Source: a virus
Virus record (IMG/VR): IMGVR_UViG_3300025684_000016
Location: 1-64,000 of that record
Length of the DNA stretch: 64,000 nt
Direction: 5' to 3' (one strand)
The notes under the pieces were generated by a model. That model did no database searches. It was given only the letters and a program-made list of their open reading frames with translations, and had not been told where the DNA came from. Made by a program: the position numbers and the translations under genes. Positions 9,898 to 19,270 of this stretch are shown one piece after another. How positions within the stretch are numbered: the stretch's first letter is position 1; every line of letters starts with the position of its first letter.

Positions 9898-11892
9898 TTA
9901 GTAAGTTCCACCATCAATAACTGTTGAGAAAGTTAAAGAACCATCACTTGATTTGTAACCTAAGATACCATCTAAAACATCTGTTGTTTCAGTTGCAGAA
10001 ACATAACCAAGTACATTTGAACTATTCTTAAATGTAATTGTTGATGAATTAGATCCAGCATCTGCACCACCCGAAGATGAAAGTGTAACATTACCCGCAA
10101 TAAGAGTAGCACCGTCAGCCGAAGCCACAGTAAACTTATTCGTATTATAAGTTAATGTTGTACCGTTGTCACCTATTAAAGAGTCACCGATATTATTATC
10201 ACCTGTTGATTTTGGTACAGTGTTAGTTGTTAATGAAGTTTCACTTCCGTATGTTCCAGCAGTTGTTCCAATCAATTTACTTGATTCTCCCGATGCAGAA
10301 ACAAACATCCAATAATCTTCTTTTGAATCCCAAACAAGAGATGCCGAAACACCTGTTGAACCTGAGTCAATTACTTCAAAACCTGCGTATCTCTCAAAAG
10401 GAGAGTATGCATTTAATCTAATAATGTTATCGTCAATTTCTAATGTCTGTGATTGAATTGTCACAGAAGTTGCGTCCCCTAAAATTTCTAAGTTACCCGA
10501 TATTGACACATTACCACCTAAAGTTGTAGTTCCTGTTACAGATAAATTTTCTTCAATATCAACACTATTTTCTAATGTTGCAAGTCCTGTTACATTTAAT
10601 GTGTTATTAACTGTTACCGTACCTGTTGTTCTTGTGTTTCCTGTAACTCCTAAATTACCACCAATATCAACTCCACTCTTAAGTGTTGCAGATCCTGTAA
10701 CTAATAAATTAGAATTTATACCAACATTTCCTTTTAATTCAGATGTTGTTCCAACTACTAATGAACCACCAGCACTTACGTTAGTACCTACTGTTGTACC
10801 ATCAACTGTTAAAACATTAGTTGTTTTGTCATATGTTAACTCAGCGTCATCCTGAAGACTGTCTCCGTCAGCCGCAAATGAAATTCTATTTACTGTTAAT
10901 GGAGTTCCATTATTATCTACTAAGGTTTCACCTTGTACCCTTGAGTCTAACGTGTCTTGTACTAATTTGTTACTCCCATCTAAACCAATAAAGATTGTTG
11001 TATCTCCGTCAGGAACATTTGATAGTTCAATATATCCTGAATTTACAGTAATTGTATCTGAACTTGCATCACCTAAGGTAATGTTACCTTTTAAGTCTGT
11101 AGTTCCTGATACTGTTAGGTCACCTGGTAGTGCCAAACTGTTTACGGCTAACCCACCTTCAAGTTCTAAATCTTGAATGTGTGCCGTCCCACTTACGTAT
11201 AATTCTCTCCATGCTTTAGTTGTAGAACCTAAGTCATATGTATCGTTTACGTCGGGTATGAATGAAGATGCTATATCCGCACCGAACGAAACAAAGTCTG
11301 ATGATGAATCACCAACAGTAATATTTCCACCTAAGTTTATATTACCCGCAATGTCGGCATCACCTGTAAGTTTTAAATTAGAACCTGTGATTTCACCCGA
11401 AATAAGTTTACCAACTGTTGCCGTAGATGTAACACCTAAAGTACCTTCAATAGTTTGGTTTCCCGTTACCGTTACCGTACCACCTGTTATGTTAGTGATA
11501 GATGCGTTTGAACCCGTTAAAGATGTAATAGTTACATTGGAAATACTATTCCCTTCCATGTTACCTGTTAAATCAAGTCTTTGATTTCCAACACCATCGT
11601 TGTTAAGGATATATAACGACTGATTTCCCGAAGCGTGGAACGGTGTTCCGTCCAGAATTGATCCGTAAGTACCAGCGGCTATAGTTGGTGCCGTAGTACC
11701 TCCATAGATTTTTGATGTAGGTTTAAATGCTCCGGCAACTCCTTCGTCAGAAGAAACTGGGGAACCAATGAATACGAAAGGTCCCGACAAATCTGAGATA
11801 GATCCCGAAGCAACAAGGATTTCCCCATTACGTGTCGTCGTCGTCTTTAGACTATCAATCGATCCTCTCCTGTGTTTAATAATTTGAGCCAT
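9898..11892 (-). CDS. fibre-type virion protein
   Basis: A 664-residue protein. The N-terminus (KHRRGSIDSL... RNGEILVASGS) matches the style of attachment ends in T4-like fibre proteins, with a GEI/GEL motif. Repeats of the type LSVTGTTTLGGNVSISGN follow, as in beta-helical or beta-prism shafts. Residues about 481-536 carry the module shared with the three other fibres (DDNIIRLN ... SASLVWDSKEDYW). It ends with no chaperone domain. It is its own unit, with an octamer promoter candidate upstream and a terminator downstream. Probably a fibre segment or adaptor; the exact role is unknown. Confidence 0.85.
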   Translation of the reverse strand: MAQIIKHRRGSIDSLKTTTTRNGEILVASGSISDLSGPFVFIGSPVSSDEGVAGAFKPTSKIYGGTTAPTIAAGTYGSILDGTPFHASGNQSLYILNNDGVGNQRLDLTGNMEGNSISNVTITSLTGSNASITNITGGTVTVTGNQTIEGTLGVTSTATVGKLISGEITGSNLKLTGDADIAGNINLGGNITVGDSSSDFVSFGADIASSFIPDVNDTYDLGSTTKAWRELYVSGTAHIQDLELEGGLAVNSLALPGDLTVSGTTDLKGNITLGDASSDTITVNSGYIELSNVPDGDTTIFIGLDGSNKLVQDTLDSRVQGETLVDNNGTPLTVNRISFAADGDSLQDDAELTYDKTTNVLTVDGTTVGTNVSAGGSLVVGTTSELKGNVGINSNLLVTGSATLKSGVDIGGNLGVTGNTRTTGTVTVNNTLNVTGLATLENSVDIEENLSVTGTTTLGGNVSISGNLEILGDATSVTIQSQTLEIDDNIIRLNAYSPFERYAGFEVIDSGSTGVSASLVWDSKEDYWMFVSASGESSKLIGTTAGTYGSETSLTTNTVPKSTGDNNIGDSLIGDNGTTLTYNTNKFTVASADGATLIAGNVTLSSSGGADAGSNSSTITFKNSSNVLGYVSATETTDVLDGILGYKSSDGSLTFSTVIDGGTY

Positions 11893-11922
11893 CTGTTTTT
11901 TTATTTAAAGTTTTAATTTTAT

Positions 11923-11930
11923 TATAAATA
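11923..11930 (-). promoter_or_regulatory. late-promoter-like octamer TATTTATA
   Basis: A perfect copy on the coding strand, ending 30 bases before the start codon of the 664-residue fibre gene, in a 47-base intergenic gap. Confidence 0.5.
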
Positions 11931-11939
11931 TCATCGTAA

Positions 11940-13148
11940 TTAGAAACCACCTAAATCCATGACACTATTATTCGATCTATCACCTATATTTCCTAAATTT
12001 TCAATATTAAGTGATGCTGATCTTATTTGATTATCTATTTGGTTCTTTAATATACTCATTGCTCCTGAAACAATTAAAGAGTCGTCACCTATGTTTTGAG
12101 ACTGTAATATTGTTTGTCCCTCAACCTTAAGATCACCTCTAATTATAACAGAACCTGTCACTTCTAAGTCTGAAGTTGCTGACCAATGTGATCCCGAGTT
12201 ACCCCATATAAGGTCTTCTCTCCTCGCAATTGGTAATTCCGAACCCTGTGGTCCCGCAATCCATTCATCGTTCACTGTGTCCCATAAGAGAGACCCTGAC
12301 ACTAAGTTTGGAGCTGAAGTATCTTTTATACTAATACCACCGAAATTAGACTCATTACCATTTAATTCAATTATATTATCATTAACAACTACTGTTTCGG
12401 ATAATGACGACGTAAAACTACCATGGACCGTAAAATCACCACCAAGACTTAAAGACCCTGTGATCTGTAAATCATTTGTTGTTGAATAGAAGGAACCTGT
12501 TGGTTTAAAAATGTCCTGAATACTATCAGGATTACTACTGTCAAGTTGCTCACTTAATGTTCTACCAACATATTGGTAAGCACTTAAATAAACGTATCTG
12601 TTTGAAGATGGTGTACCACTTTTAAATTGTACAACACCCGTCTTAAAGTCAAACGAGTAAGTTGATGGTTGAACTAAATCACTTGGTGATGGTGATGATG
12701 AATTTGTTGAAACATATAATTTAACACCGTAACCCGCAGTACCATCTTCAACTGTTGAGTTAGATAATGAGGAATCAGAATACTTTGGTGATATAAAATT
12801 AATCTCTTGGTTTGAGTCAATTAACTGAGCACCGATTCCGTTATCAACACCTACTGGGTTCAAAAAGAACCACACTTCATTGTTTAAATCTGATTTGGTT
12901 AGTTTATGTCTAAACCAATATTTCAACACATTGAATCCTGTTGTAGGATCCGCATATACACTTAAATGGTCACCCGAACTATTAAAAGGTAAGTTGTTGG
13001 ATGGGATAAGTCCCTGATCCACATAAATCTCATTACTATTCAAATCAAGTACGGACGTGAATGATTCTTGAGAATCACTTAAGTTGTTGTGAGTGTATCT
13101 CCTACCTTGTAGGAACCTGGAGGATTTTAAATTACTATCGTATGCCAT
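11940..13148 (-). CDS. fibre-type virion protein
   Basis: A 402-residue protein starting five bases after the stop of the 1104-residue fibre gene, so the two are co-transcribed. Residues about 1-200 form a unique globular-looking domain (VWFFLNPVGVDNG, VYLSAYQYVG). Residues about 249-301 carry the shared fibre module (NDNIIELNG ... SGSLLWDTVNDEWIAG), followed by a short GSVIIRGDLKVEGQT shaft repeat. No membrane segment. Best read as a short fibre or connector that assembles with its neighbours, based on the shared module. Confidence 0.82.
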   Translation of the reverse strand: MAYDSNLKSSRFLQGRRYTHNNLSDSQESFTSVLDLNSNEIYVDQGLIPSNNLPFNSSGDHLSVYADPTTGFNVLKYWFRHKLTKSDLNNEVWFFLNPVGVDNGIGAQLIDSNQEINFISPKYSDSSLSNSTVEDGTAGYGVKLYVSTNSSSPSPSDLVQPSTYSFDFKTGVVQFKSGTPSSNRYVYLSAYQYVGRTLSEQLDSSNPDSIQDIFKPTGSFYSTTNDLQITGSLSLGGDFTVHGSFTSSLSETVVVNDNIIELNGNESNFGGISIKDTSAPNLVSGSLLWDTVNDEWIAGPQGSELPIARREDLIWGNSGSHWSATSDLEVTGSVIIRGDLKVEGQTILQSQNIGDDSLIVSGAMSILKNQIDNQIRSASLNIENLGNIGDRSNNSVMDLGGF

Positions 13149-13153
13149 TTTTT

Positions 13154-16100
13154 TTAATTAAAACTTACACTTATACTTGTTAATGGTGTTGGATCTCCTT
13201 GGTATCTCACTAATACCAATATCTCATCGTATGTTGCATTTAAGAACATACCATCTGAGTTTCTTATCGGTAGTGTCCAAGAACCACCAGAACCCGAACC
13301 ACCCGTATTACCGTAGAGATCAATATCACTACCAAATGGATTCGTACCGTCACCATTTGCGTTTATACTATAAATAAAATTTGATAGTGTCTTTGTTGGG
13401 TCGTAGAATCGTGGATTTGAATAAACATTTGTTGATGATGATTCAAACATAATAAGAACCGAAACTTTATTATTATTTTCTATATCATCCCAATTCGTCA
13501 ACGAGTTACCACCACAATTAATTGACATACTTGTCTTAGTTCCTGAAGTGGAGAATTTTCTAACGTAGTATTTGAAGTTACTATCACTATTTGGATTAGG
13601 TAACCAATATCCGTTGTTACCACCCGGTTTAACTAAACGGTTAGGTCTAACTTGTAAGTCTTTAGGACCCATAATATTATATTCACCGTACGAATTGTCC
13701 CACGAATCTTCACCGAAAGAAAGTAAACTATCGGTTAGTTTTAGTCTTCTACCTTCACCACTGAAATTCTCAGATGTGTTAGACGAACCATCATATGTTT
13801 GTGATCTACCATAATAATGTAAACTACCACTTGATGCTGGTTGACCAAAGGTTCCTGAGGTGTGTACGGATCTACTTTCAGAATCTGATCTACTTCCACC
13901 GAATCCAGTTCCATTTATTGAAACCGATTGGTTAGCTGAGGTACCATACGAATTACCAGCACTCCAACTCAAACCTGAATTAAGTTTTATTTTATCATTA
14001 ATGTGTGGAATCGTACCATTAGTTCTAAGATCTGTAAATGTTTCATCGTAAAAAACACCGTTTGTTGATATTCTACCGTTAGAAACACTTGCACTTCTTT
14101 GACCACTATTACCTGACATTGAACCGTGTGTACCGTTTTGGTACAACTTATTAAATGTACCCCCAATGGACCCACTTGCATTAAACGTTGCCGTTTGTAA
14201 GTATGGTGCCCCACTTAAAGATCTTGATGTTGCGGTTAATTGTTCCATAGAATCAATATTTGCCGAAACACCTAAATTAGTTGACCCTATACCACTTTCA
14301 ATTGTCGGCATTGGTCCATATAGTATCTCAGTATTACTCTCTATTGGTGTAGTAAAATCACTTGACCCACTTGCTATAGATATCGAACTTGATATATGGT
14401 AATACCCAATATCGTCTATAGTATTACCAGCATTTAGTATTGTTGGGTTAAATACGTTCGAATATTTACCATCTTGGTAACCAGCAGGGATTAATTCAGG
14501 ATTTGCAGATTCAATTCTACCAAGAGTAACTCCGTTGGTAGTTCCTGCGCCTGATTGTGTTATTAAATGATTAGAACTCGATTCTTCTAATAAAACCCTG
14601 TTATGATCAAACTTTTTAAATGTAAAAGAACCCGAAACTTTAAACGTTGTAGGTGTACCACTACTTAATCTACCTAAACCAAATAAATTACCATCGTTTG
14701 ACGATCGAACACTCGTTGAACCACCATATCTACTTGTAAATGAGTGTCTATAGTTACTATTTGTATAAAAAGTACCAAATGATCCTAATATTGTTCCACC
14801 AATAGACGCAAAACCCGCGTCAACTAACTCAAGTAATGTTGTATTTGTCGTTCCTGAAGGAAGATATCCGTTAATACCTGAATCTGTCGATGTATTGAAT
14901 GTGTTTTTGGTATATCCGTTATAATATTTTGTATTTGGTGATGCATCAGGTGCTGATGAGGATAATAACCCCGCCATGAACCTAATAATCTCCGAAACGT
15001 CTGTGTTTTCGTTAAAATTATTAAAATACGAACCATTCATGGTTCCCCACTCATTTGAGGTTGGTTGTCCCACGTTAATATTTTCAGCATGTAGTGATTT
15101 ATGAACTCTAACACCGTATTTACCAGTGATTGAACCATCAGGTGAATCTAATCCACTACCTGATATTTGTAGATTCTCCGCAGTTCCATAATACGATCCT
15201 GTTTGTTGGAATATGTTACTTGCTCCAATATCTATCTGAGCTTGTTCAATTGCATCACTTAAAGATGACGAAACATCGTCTAATTCTTGATCTGTTGCGT
15301 AAGTATCATCTAAAGAACTACTAAAAAGTTCTAACCCGTCAATCCTTGTTTCATGATCAGACCCTGTCGTTTCTAATTCGACTAACCTACCATCATGTAA
15401 TGTGAATGTGGAATCAACCGATTGTGATAATTCGTTTATCGAAGATGATAATGACGATGATAAATCAGTTAGGTCATTATTAACCTGATCAAAAGATGAG
15501 GATACTGACTGTGATAAATCATTTATTGATGATGATAATGAAGACGATAATTCACTTATTGATCCTGATAATGAAGACGATAAATCTGTTAATTGTTGGT
15601 CTGTCGCAAATGTCGCATCTAATGAAGAACTAAATAACTCTAAGTCAACCAACCTACCGTCATGTAGGGTAAACGTAGAGTCGACAGATGAAGATAATTC
15701 GTTTATTGATGATGATAATGATGAGGATAAATCTGTTAAATCCGTATTGACTTGGTCAAACGACGACGACACTGATTGTGATAAATCATTAATCGATGAC
15801 GATATTGAAGACGATAAGTCACTAATAAACTCACTGTTTTCGTTAAAGGATGATGAAACAGATTGGGATAATTCATTAATTGACGAAGATATAGAAGATG
15901 ATAAATCACTAATAAACTCACTGTTTTCGTTAAAAGACGAGGATACTGATTGGGATAATTCATTAATTGATGAGGATAGTGATGATGAAAGTGTTGTTAA
16001 TTCACTCTCAACCACTAAATTCTCTTCACTCCCTAATTGACCACCGATCCATCTATCGTTTGTCGTGTCCCATAATAATGAACCTGAAACAAGATTTGGA

Positions 16101-16468
16101 CTTGTTGGGTCTTTTATTAATAATCCACCATATTTTTCTTCACTACCATTTAATTCAATGATATTATCATCTAATATCACCGTTTCCGATTTAACTGATG
16201 TAAAAGTACCTAAAACATTAAGACCCCCTTTAACGGTTAAGTTTGAACCCGTAAACTCCAATGAGTTGGAGACAGACCCTGTAAATGAATTAAGACCCTC
16301 AAGACTAAATTTTACATCTAATGATTCAGAAATATTAGTCCCACCTATCACTAAATTGTCCGCGTAAACGGATCCCAAAGAAGATGATGGGTTACCTAAT
16401 GTAATATTAGATCCCGATACAACATTTTCAGTTGCAATTTGTTCCCAGTATATTTGTTGTAAAGCCAT
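13154..16468 (-). CDS. coiled-coil fibre protein
   Basis: A 1104-residue protein. After a short N-terminus it carries the shared module (about residues 94-144, DDNIIELNG ... SGSLLWDTTNDRWIGG). Then come about 250 residues of repeated SSLSSSINELSQSVSSSF units with heptad character, which suggests a long trimeric coiled-coil shaft. The C-terminal half is Gly/Ser/Asn-rich and ends in a compact domain (WTLPIRNSDGMFLNATYDEI). An octamer promoter candidate and an AAAGGA ribosome-binding sequence lie just upstream, and a terminator precedes them. Likely a tail fibre shaft plus tip; the receptor is unknown. Confidence 0.85.
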   Translation of the reverse strand: MALQQIYWEQIATENVVSGSNITLGNPSSSLGSVYADNLVIGGTNISESLDVKFSLEGLNSFTGSVSNSLEFTGSNLTVKGGLNVLGTFTSVKSETVILDDNIIELNGSEEKYGGLLIKDPTSPNLVSGSLLWDTTNDRWIGGQLGSEENLVVESELTTLSSSLSSSINELSQSVSSSFNENSEFISDLSSSISSSINELSQSVSSSFNENSEFISDLSSSISSSINDLSQSVSSSFDQVNTDLTDLSSSLSSSINELSSSVDSTFTLHDGRLVDLELFSSSLDATFATDQQLTDLSSSLSGSISELSSSLSSSINDLSQSVSSSFDQVNNDLTDLSSSLSSSINELSQSVDSTFTLHDGRLVELETTGSDHETRIDGLELFSSSLDDTYATDQELDDVSSSLSDAIEQAQIDIGASNIFQQTGSYYGTAENLQISGSGLDSPDGSITGKYGVRVHKSLHAENINVGQPTSNEWGTMNGSYFNNFNENTDVSEIIRFMAGLLSSSAPDASPNTKYYNGYTKNTFNTSTDSGINGYLPSGTTNTTLLELVDAGFASIGGTILGSFGTFYTNSNYRHSFTSRYGGSTSVRSSNDGNLFGLGRLSSGTPTTFKVSGSFTFKKFDHNRVLLEESSSNHLITQSGAGTTNGVTLGRIESANPELIPAGYQDGKYSNVFNPTILNAGNTIDDIGYYHISSSISIASGSSDFTTPIESNTEILYGPMPTIESGIGSTNLGVSANIDSMEQLTATSRSLSGAPYLQTATFNASGSIGGTFNKLYQNGTHGSMSGNSGQRSASVSNGRISTNGVFYDETFTDLRTNGTIPHINDKIKLNSGLSWSAGNSYGTSANQSVSINGTGFGGSRSDSESRSVHTSGTFGQPASSGSLHYYGRSQTYDGSSNTSENFSGEGRRLKLTDSLLSFGEDSWDNSYGEYNIMGPKDLQVRPNRLVKPGGNNGYWLPNPNSDSNFKYYVRKFSTSGTKTSMSINCGGNSLTNWDDIENNNKVSVLIMFESSSTNVYSNPRFYDPTKTLSNFIYSINANGDGTNPFGSDIDLYGNTGGSGSGGSWTLPIRNSDGMFLNATYDEILVLVRYQGDPTPLTSISVSFN
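15420..16010 (-). repeat. tandem coiled-coil-coding repeats
   Basis: The DNA encoding SSSINELSQSVSSSFNE-type units recurs many times within the 1104-residue fibre gene, with only scattered synonymous changes. The repeats could change in number by recombination and so alter shaft length. Confidence 0.7.
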
Positions 16469-16485
16469 CTCTAAAAGTCCTTTTA

Positions 16486-16493
16486 CATAAATA
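16486..16493 (-). promoter_or_regulatory. late-promoter-like octamer (variant)
   Basis: The coding strand reads TATTTATG, preceded by AAAG, ending 17 bases before the start codon of the 1104-residue fibre. It follows a terminator, so transcription must restart here. Confidence 0.45.
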
Positions 16494-16517
16494 CTTTTGT
16501 TTATCTTCTTGAATACA

Positions 16518-16551
16518 AAAAAGGAAGACTTTTTTTAAAATCTCCCTTTTT
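16518..16551 (-). terminator. rho-independent terminator after the glutaredoxin gene
   Basis: An 11-base stem (AAAAAGGGAGA against TCTTCCTTTTT, one G-U pair in RNA) with a 12-base loop and a T-run on the minus strand. It lies directly after the glutaredoxin stop codon. Confidence 0.75.
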
Positions 16552-16553
16552 AA

Positions 16554-16817
16554 TCAGATATTATGTAAAATTTGTTCTATAAAGTGGTCCTCATCGTCCA
16601 CATTTAGACCCGGCATTAATAAAACACCTTTTCTTTTTTCTTCGTTTCTAAAGAACACAGTTGGTAAAGTGTCCATTTTTGTTTGTTCTATAATTTGACC
16701 CCATAAAAATGAGTGTTCGTCAATATCATACTCCTCATATTGTATATTCTCCTTACTTAATCTTTCTTTTAAGTTTTCACAATGAGAACAACCCTTTAAT
16801 GTGAAGACACAAACCAC
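16554..16817 (-). CDS. glutaredoxin
   Basis: An 87-residue glutaredoxin-fold protein. The redox motif CSHC is at residues 10-13, after a first beta strand (VCVFTLKG), and the cis-proline motif TLPTVFF follows further on. The start is GTG, overlapping the TAG stop of the thioredoxin gene by one base, so translation is coupled. By family knowledge it would supply electrons for ribonucleotide reduction or reduce protein disulfides; T4-like phages often carry such proteins. No reductase gene lies in this window. Confidence 0.88.
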   Translation of the reverse strand: MVCVFTLKGCSHCENLKERLSKENIQYEEYDIDEHSFLWGQIIEQTKMDTLPTVFFRNEEKRKGVLLMPGLNVDDEDHFIEQILHNI

Positions 16818-17125
16818 TACAACATACTATCTATGACCGTAGTATAATCACTGTCAGGTTTTGCACCAATACTTTTATTCATTATGGTCTCACCATTGTA
16901 TATGATTACGGTAGGTACGTTTCTAATACCCAATTCCATAGCAAAGTCTCCGTGTTCATCAACATTTACCTTAACGAAATGAACGTCAGGGTACTTATCC
17001 GATAGTGACTCTAATCGTGGTATTAATGACTTACATGGACCACACCATGGTGCCCAAAAATCAACTAATACTTTCTCACCTTTACTTAAAAGGGACTTTA
17101 CTTCTTGTGTTGTTAAATCTTTCAT
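16817..17125 (-). CDS. trxA: thioredoxin
   Basis: A 102-residue classical thioredoxin. The active site WCGPC is at residues 27-31 after VLVDFWAP, the NVPTVIIYNG cis-proline motif is present, and the length matches the family. It is a cytoplasmic disulfide reductase and could serve a phage ribonucleotide reductase or act as a polymerase cofactor; the window does not say which. It lies six bases after the 99-residue gene and is coupled to glutaredoxin, forming a redox pair. Confidence 0.95.
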   Translation of the reverse strand: MKDLTTQEVKSLLSKGEKVLVDFWAPWCGPCKSLIPRLESLSDKYPDVHFVKVNVDEHGDFAMELGIRNVPTVIIYNGETIMNKSIGAKPDSDYTTVIDSML

Positions 17126-17131
17126 TAAATT

Positions 17132-17431
17132 CTATTTTCCTTGTTTTATTATTTTAACCAAACCTCGTTCATCAATAAATATTTTAGGTTCGTAGAAAGA
17201 ATCAGGTCTTTTTGATATTTCTATTGCCCTCATTGTTTGTTTTACTGCTTCAAATTGTGGTAGGTCTAATGTTGGGTCTCCTTTTGTTGAAAAGTTTTTT
17301 TGTGCCAACTCTGTGACCATATCAAAAAATTTCTCCTCATTTAAGTTTTTTAAGAAATAGTTCTTAGCATTTTCGTTTTTCTTAAAGTACCCCCTTAGTT
17401 TGTTTATGTATATTATAATCTCAGGATCCAA
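17132..17431 (-). CDS. hypothetical protein
   Basis: A 99-residue, mostly helical, basic protein (KLRGYFKKNENAKNYFLKN...). No signal peptide, membrane segment or motif that I recognise. It sits between the methyltransferase and thioredoxin genes with gaps of 23 and 6 bases, so it belongs to the same transcript. Confidence 0.7.
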   Translation of the reverse strand: MDPEIIIYINKLRGYFKKNENAKNYFLKNLNEEKFFDMVTELAQKNFSTKGDPTLDLPQFEAVKQTMRAIEISKRPDSFYEPKIFIDERGLVKIIKQGK

Positions 17432-17454
17432 CGTTATTTTGTGTTAAACATAGA

Positions 17455-18363
17455 TTATGAGTAATCTCCCTCACCAAAAAGTGTTAGTTGTTGACCAATC
17501 ACGTGGTTCGGGGTACCATAATTCATTATCAGGAGTTCCATTCCATCGTTTTGTGTTCCATCTTTTTTAGCTGCCGCTGATTTCTTGAATGCCTTCTCCT
17601 CCCATTTATATTCTGTTAGTGGGAACCATTCACGTAAAAGTGGGAAGTCGTAATAAGATAAACTAAATTTACCTTTGATATTCTGTAAACAATTCGCTAA
17701 CCTTTCATGATCTAATCGATCAAAGTCGTGATTAGAATAATAGTTTTCTGTTTTCCAATACGGTGGATCCACGTAAAAATATGTTGTAGGTGAATCATAT
17801 TTACAAATCACCTCACTAAAATCTTCATTCTCAACAAAGGTTATCTTGTCGAAATGTTCTCTGAATTTAGGATTCTTTAACTTATCCATAAATATTAAAA
17901 CCTTACAACGGTACTTACCTTTATAATCTGTGTAGTTAGATGATTCAGGTTTTGATCCTGAAAATATCTGTGTTAGAACATAAACGTATTTACCCGCAGC
18001 GTCGTAATTAGGTTCATCACCAATTACATAATCGGGGTGAAATACCTCCTCTTGACATGTATTAAAGAATTCCCTACATTTTGGTGGTGTAATCTCTTGA
18101 CCAACCACTTGTATATATTCACTGTATTTGTCCAATTCGTCCCACATCTTATCATAGTCTAAGGAACATTTAATTAGGTTTGCATTTAACCCATTAAAGT
18201 CATTGTAAACGACAGTATTAAGATTTGGGTACTCTTTTAAATCCATGTTGAAAAAGACCCAAAACATCCCTGAGAATGTCTCCACATATGTTTCAATATC
18301 TTTCGGTATAAATGGGACAATCCATTTCCCAATACGTGCTTTTCCTCCAATGTAACTTATCAT
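17455..18363 (-). CDS. dam: DNA adenine N6-methyltransferase (Dam/D12 class)
   Basis: A 302-residue class D12 adenine methyltransferase. It has the N-terminal SYIGGKARIGKWI motif, an AdoMet motif I-like ETFSGMFWVF (28-37; a variant of the usual PF-G-G), and the catalytic DPPY at residues 199-202. It transfers a methyl group from AdoMet to N6 of adenine in a short DNA site. No restriction partner lies nearby, so it is an orphan enzyme that probably protects phage DNA or alters regulation. A host-like promoter (18390-18420) lies 27 bases upstream. Confidence 0.93.
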   Translation of the reverse strand: MISYIGGKARIGKWIVPFIPKDIETYVETFSGMFWVFFNMDLKEYPNLNTVVYNDFNGLNANLIKCSLDYDKMWDELDKYSEYIQVVGQEITPPKCREFFNTCQEEVFHPDYVIGDEPNYDAAGKYVYVLTQIFSGSKPESSNYTDYKGKYRCKVLIFMDKLKNPKFREHFDKITFVENEDFSEVICKYDSPTTYFYVDPPYWKTENYYSNHDFDRLDHERLANCLQNIKGKFSLSYYDFPLLREWFPLTEYKWEEKAFKKSAAAKKDGTQNDGMELLIMNYGTPNHVIGQQLTLFGEGDYS

Positions 18364-18389
18364 TTGCTTCTTATTAGATGTTCTTGTAT

Positions 18390-18420
18390 AAAATATAACT
18401 AAAATAAGTCACGTTATCAA
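18390..18420 (-). promoter_or_regulatory. Bacteroidetes-type promoter for the methyltransferase operon
   Basis: On the minus strand TTGATA (beginning at 18420), 20 bases between TTG and the next box, then TATATTTT (18397-18390). This fits the Bacteroidetes -33 TTG / -7 TAnnTTTG layout except for the last base. It lies in the only divergent intergenic region of the window. Confidence 0.5.
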
Positions 18421-18430
18421 CCCCCCACTC

Positions 18431-18461
18431 TTGATTATTGGATAATTATTATATATATTTA
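18431..18461 (+). promoter_or_regulatory. candidate promoter of the plus-strand island
   Basis: TTGATTA at 18431, 20 bases between TTG and the next box, then TATATTTA (18454-18461). The start codon at 18465 follows only three bases later, which would give a nearly leaderless message if this is the real promoter. Confidence 0.35.
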
Positions 18462-18464
18462 ATT

Positions 18465-18626
18465 ATGGCGTGTAGTAAATGTAAAAAACAAAAACAGAGG
18501 GAAGAGGTTTTAGCTGAAGTAGCAAAGGTAGAACGACCAATTAAGATATTCCTTGTTGTCGTTTTTGGTTTAGGTATGTGGGGGTTAGTATCTTTAATTG
18601 GGTACGTAGTCAACTTGTTTGGTTAA
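18465..18626 (+). CDS. small membrane protein
   Basis: A 53-residue protein from the ATG at 18465; an upstream in-frame ATG at 18438 would put the coding start inside the proposed promoter. It begins MACSKCKKQKQREE, a Cys-x-x-Cys cluster with basic residues, followed by an amphipathic stretch and one clear membrane segment (IFLVVVFGLGMWGLVSLIG). Its stop overlaps the next ATG (TAATG). It could be a small membrane-anchored regulator or holin-like protein; the function is unknown. Confidence 0.65.
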   Translation: MACSKCKKQKQREEVLAEVAKVERPIKIFLVVVFGLGMWGLVSLIGYVVNLFG

Positions 18627-19270
18627 TGAAGAAACGGAAGTATAAAATAATACTATTCTGTAATCAAAAGAGAAAAAAACTCATCTACCAAACAATTAGT
18701 TTACCAGCAATAAGAGATTTGTGGTATGAACTAAAAACTGAAAAAAAACCTCGTTATGTAAAAGAGTTTGGTGGTAAGAGGAATTTAAGTCTCTCATACG
18801 AACTTGCACTAATTTATCCTGATAATCGTTGGGCTAAATCTAAAACAATTACTAAACGAGACGAAATTGGAAGATTGATAAACGTCAGTGCCAGTGAAAA
18901 GGGGTATAGAATGAAAGAACTCATTCCTTATTGGGAAGAAGAAAAAGTTTATGATCATGACAATAAGAAAAGAATTCGTTACCATGAACTTCTAAAGATA
19001 TTTGACAAAGTCGATGAAATTGCACAAATTTTCACATTAAATAATAAGATATTTCTTCAGATTGAAAATGAAGTCAGGATGTTTGGTAATAAGAACCTAA
19101 GTGATTCTGAAAGACTATTCAACATTTTAAAGGAAGATCTTCTCGATAAGAGAAAGGGTAATTTTATATTTGTTAAAGATGTAACAACCACACAAAGAAA
19201 AAACCTTTATCCTCTATTAGAGAAAAAAGGTTATAAAAGAACTGATTTATTTAGACATTACTCTTACTAA
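18626..19270 (+). CDS. hypothetical basic protein
   Basis: A 214-residue protein whose ATG overlaps the stop of the small membrane protein. A longer reading start at 18578 would run inside that gene, so I prefer 18626. The sequence is Lys/Arg-rich and soluble, with no motif I recognise (FCNQKRKKLIYQTISLPAI ... RKNLYPLLEKKGYKRTD). It is one of only two plus-strand genes in the window. Its 3' end overlaps the convergent gene at 19251-19499 by 20 bases. Confidence 0.72.
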   Translation: MKKRKYKIILFCNQKRKKLIYQTISLPAIRDLWYELKTEKKPRYVKEFGGKRNLSLSYELALIYPDNRWAKSKTITKRDEIGRLINVSASEKGYRMKELIPYWEEEKVYDHDNKKRIRYHELLKIFDKVDEIAQIFTLNNKIFLQIENEVRMFGNKNLSDSERLFNILKEDLLDKRKGNFIFVKDVTTTQRKNLYPLLEKKGYKRTDLFRHYSY

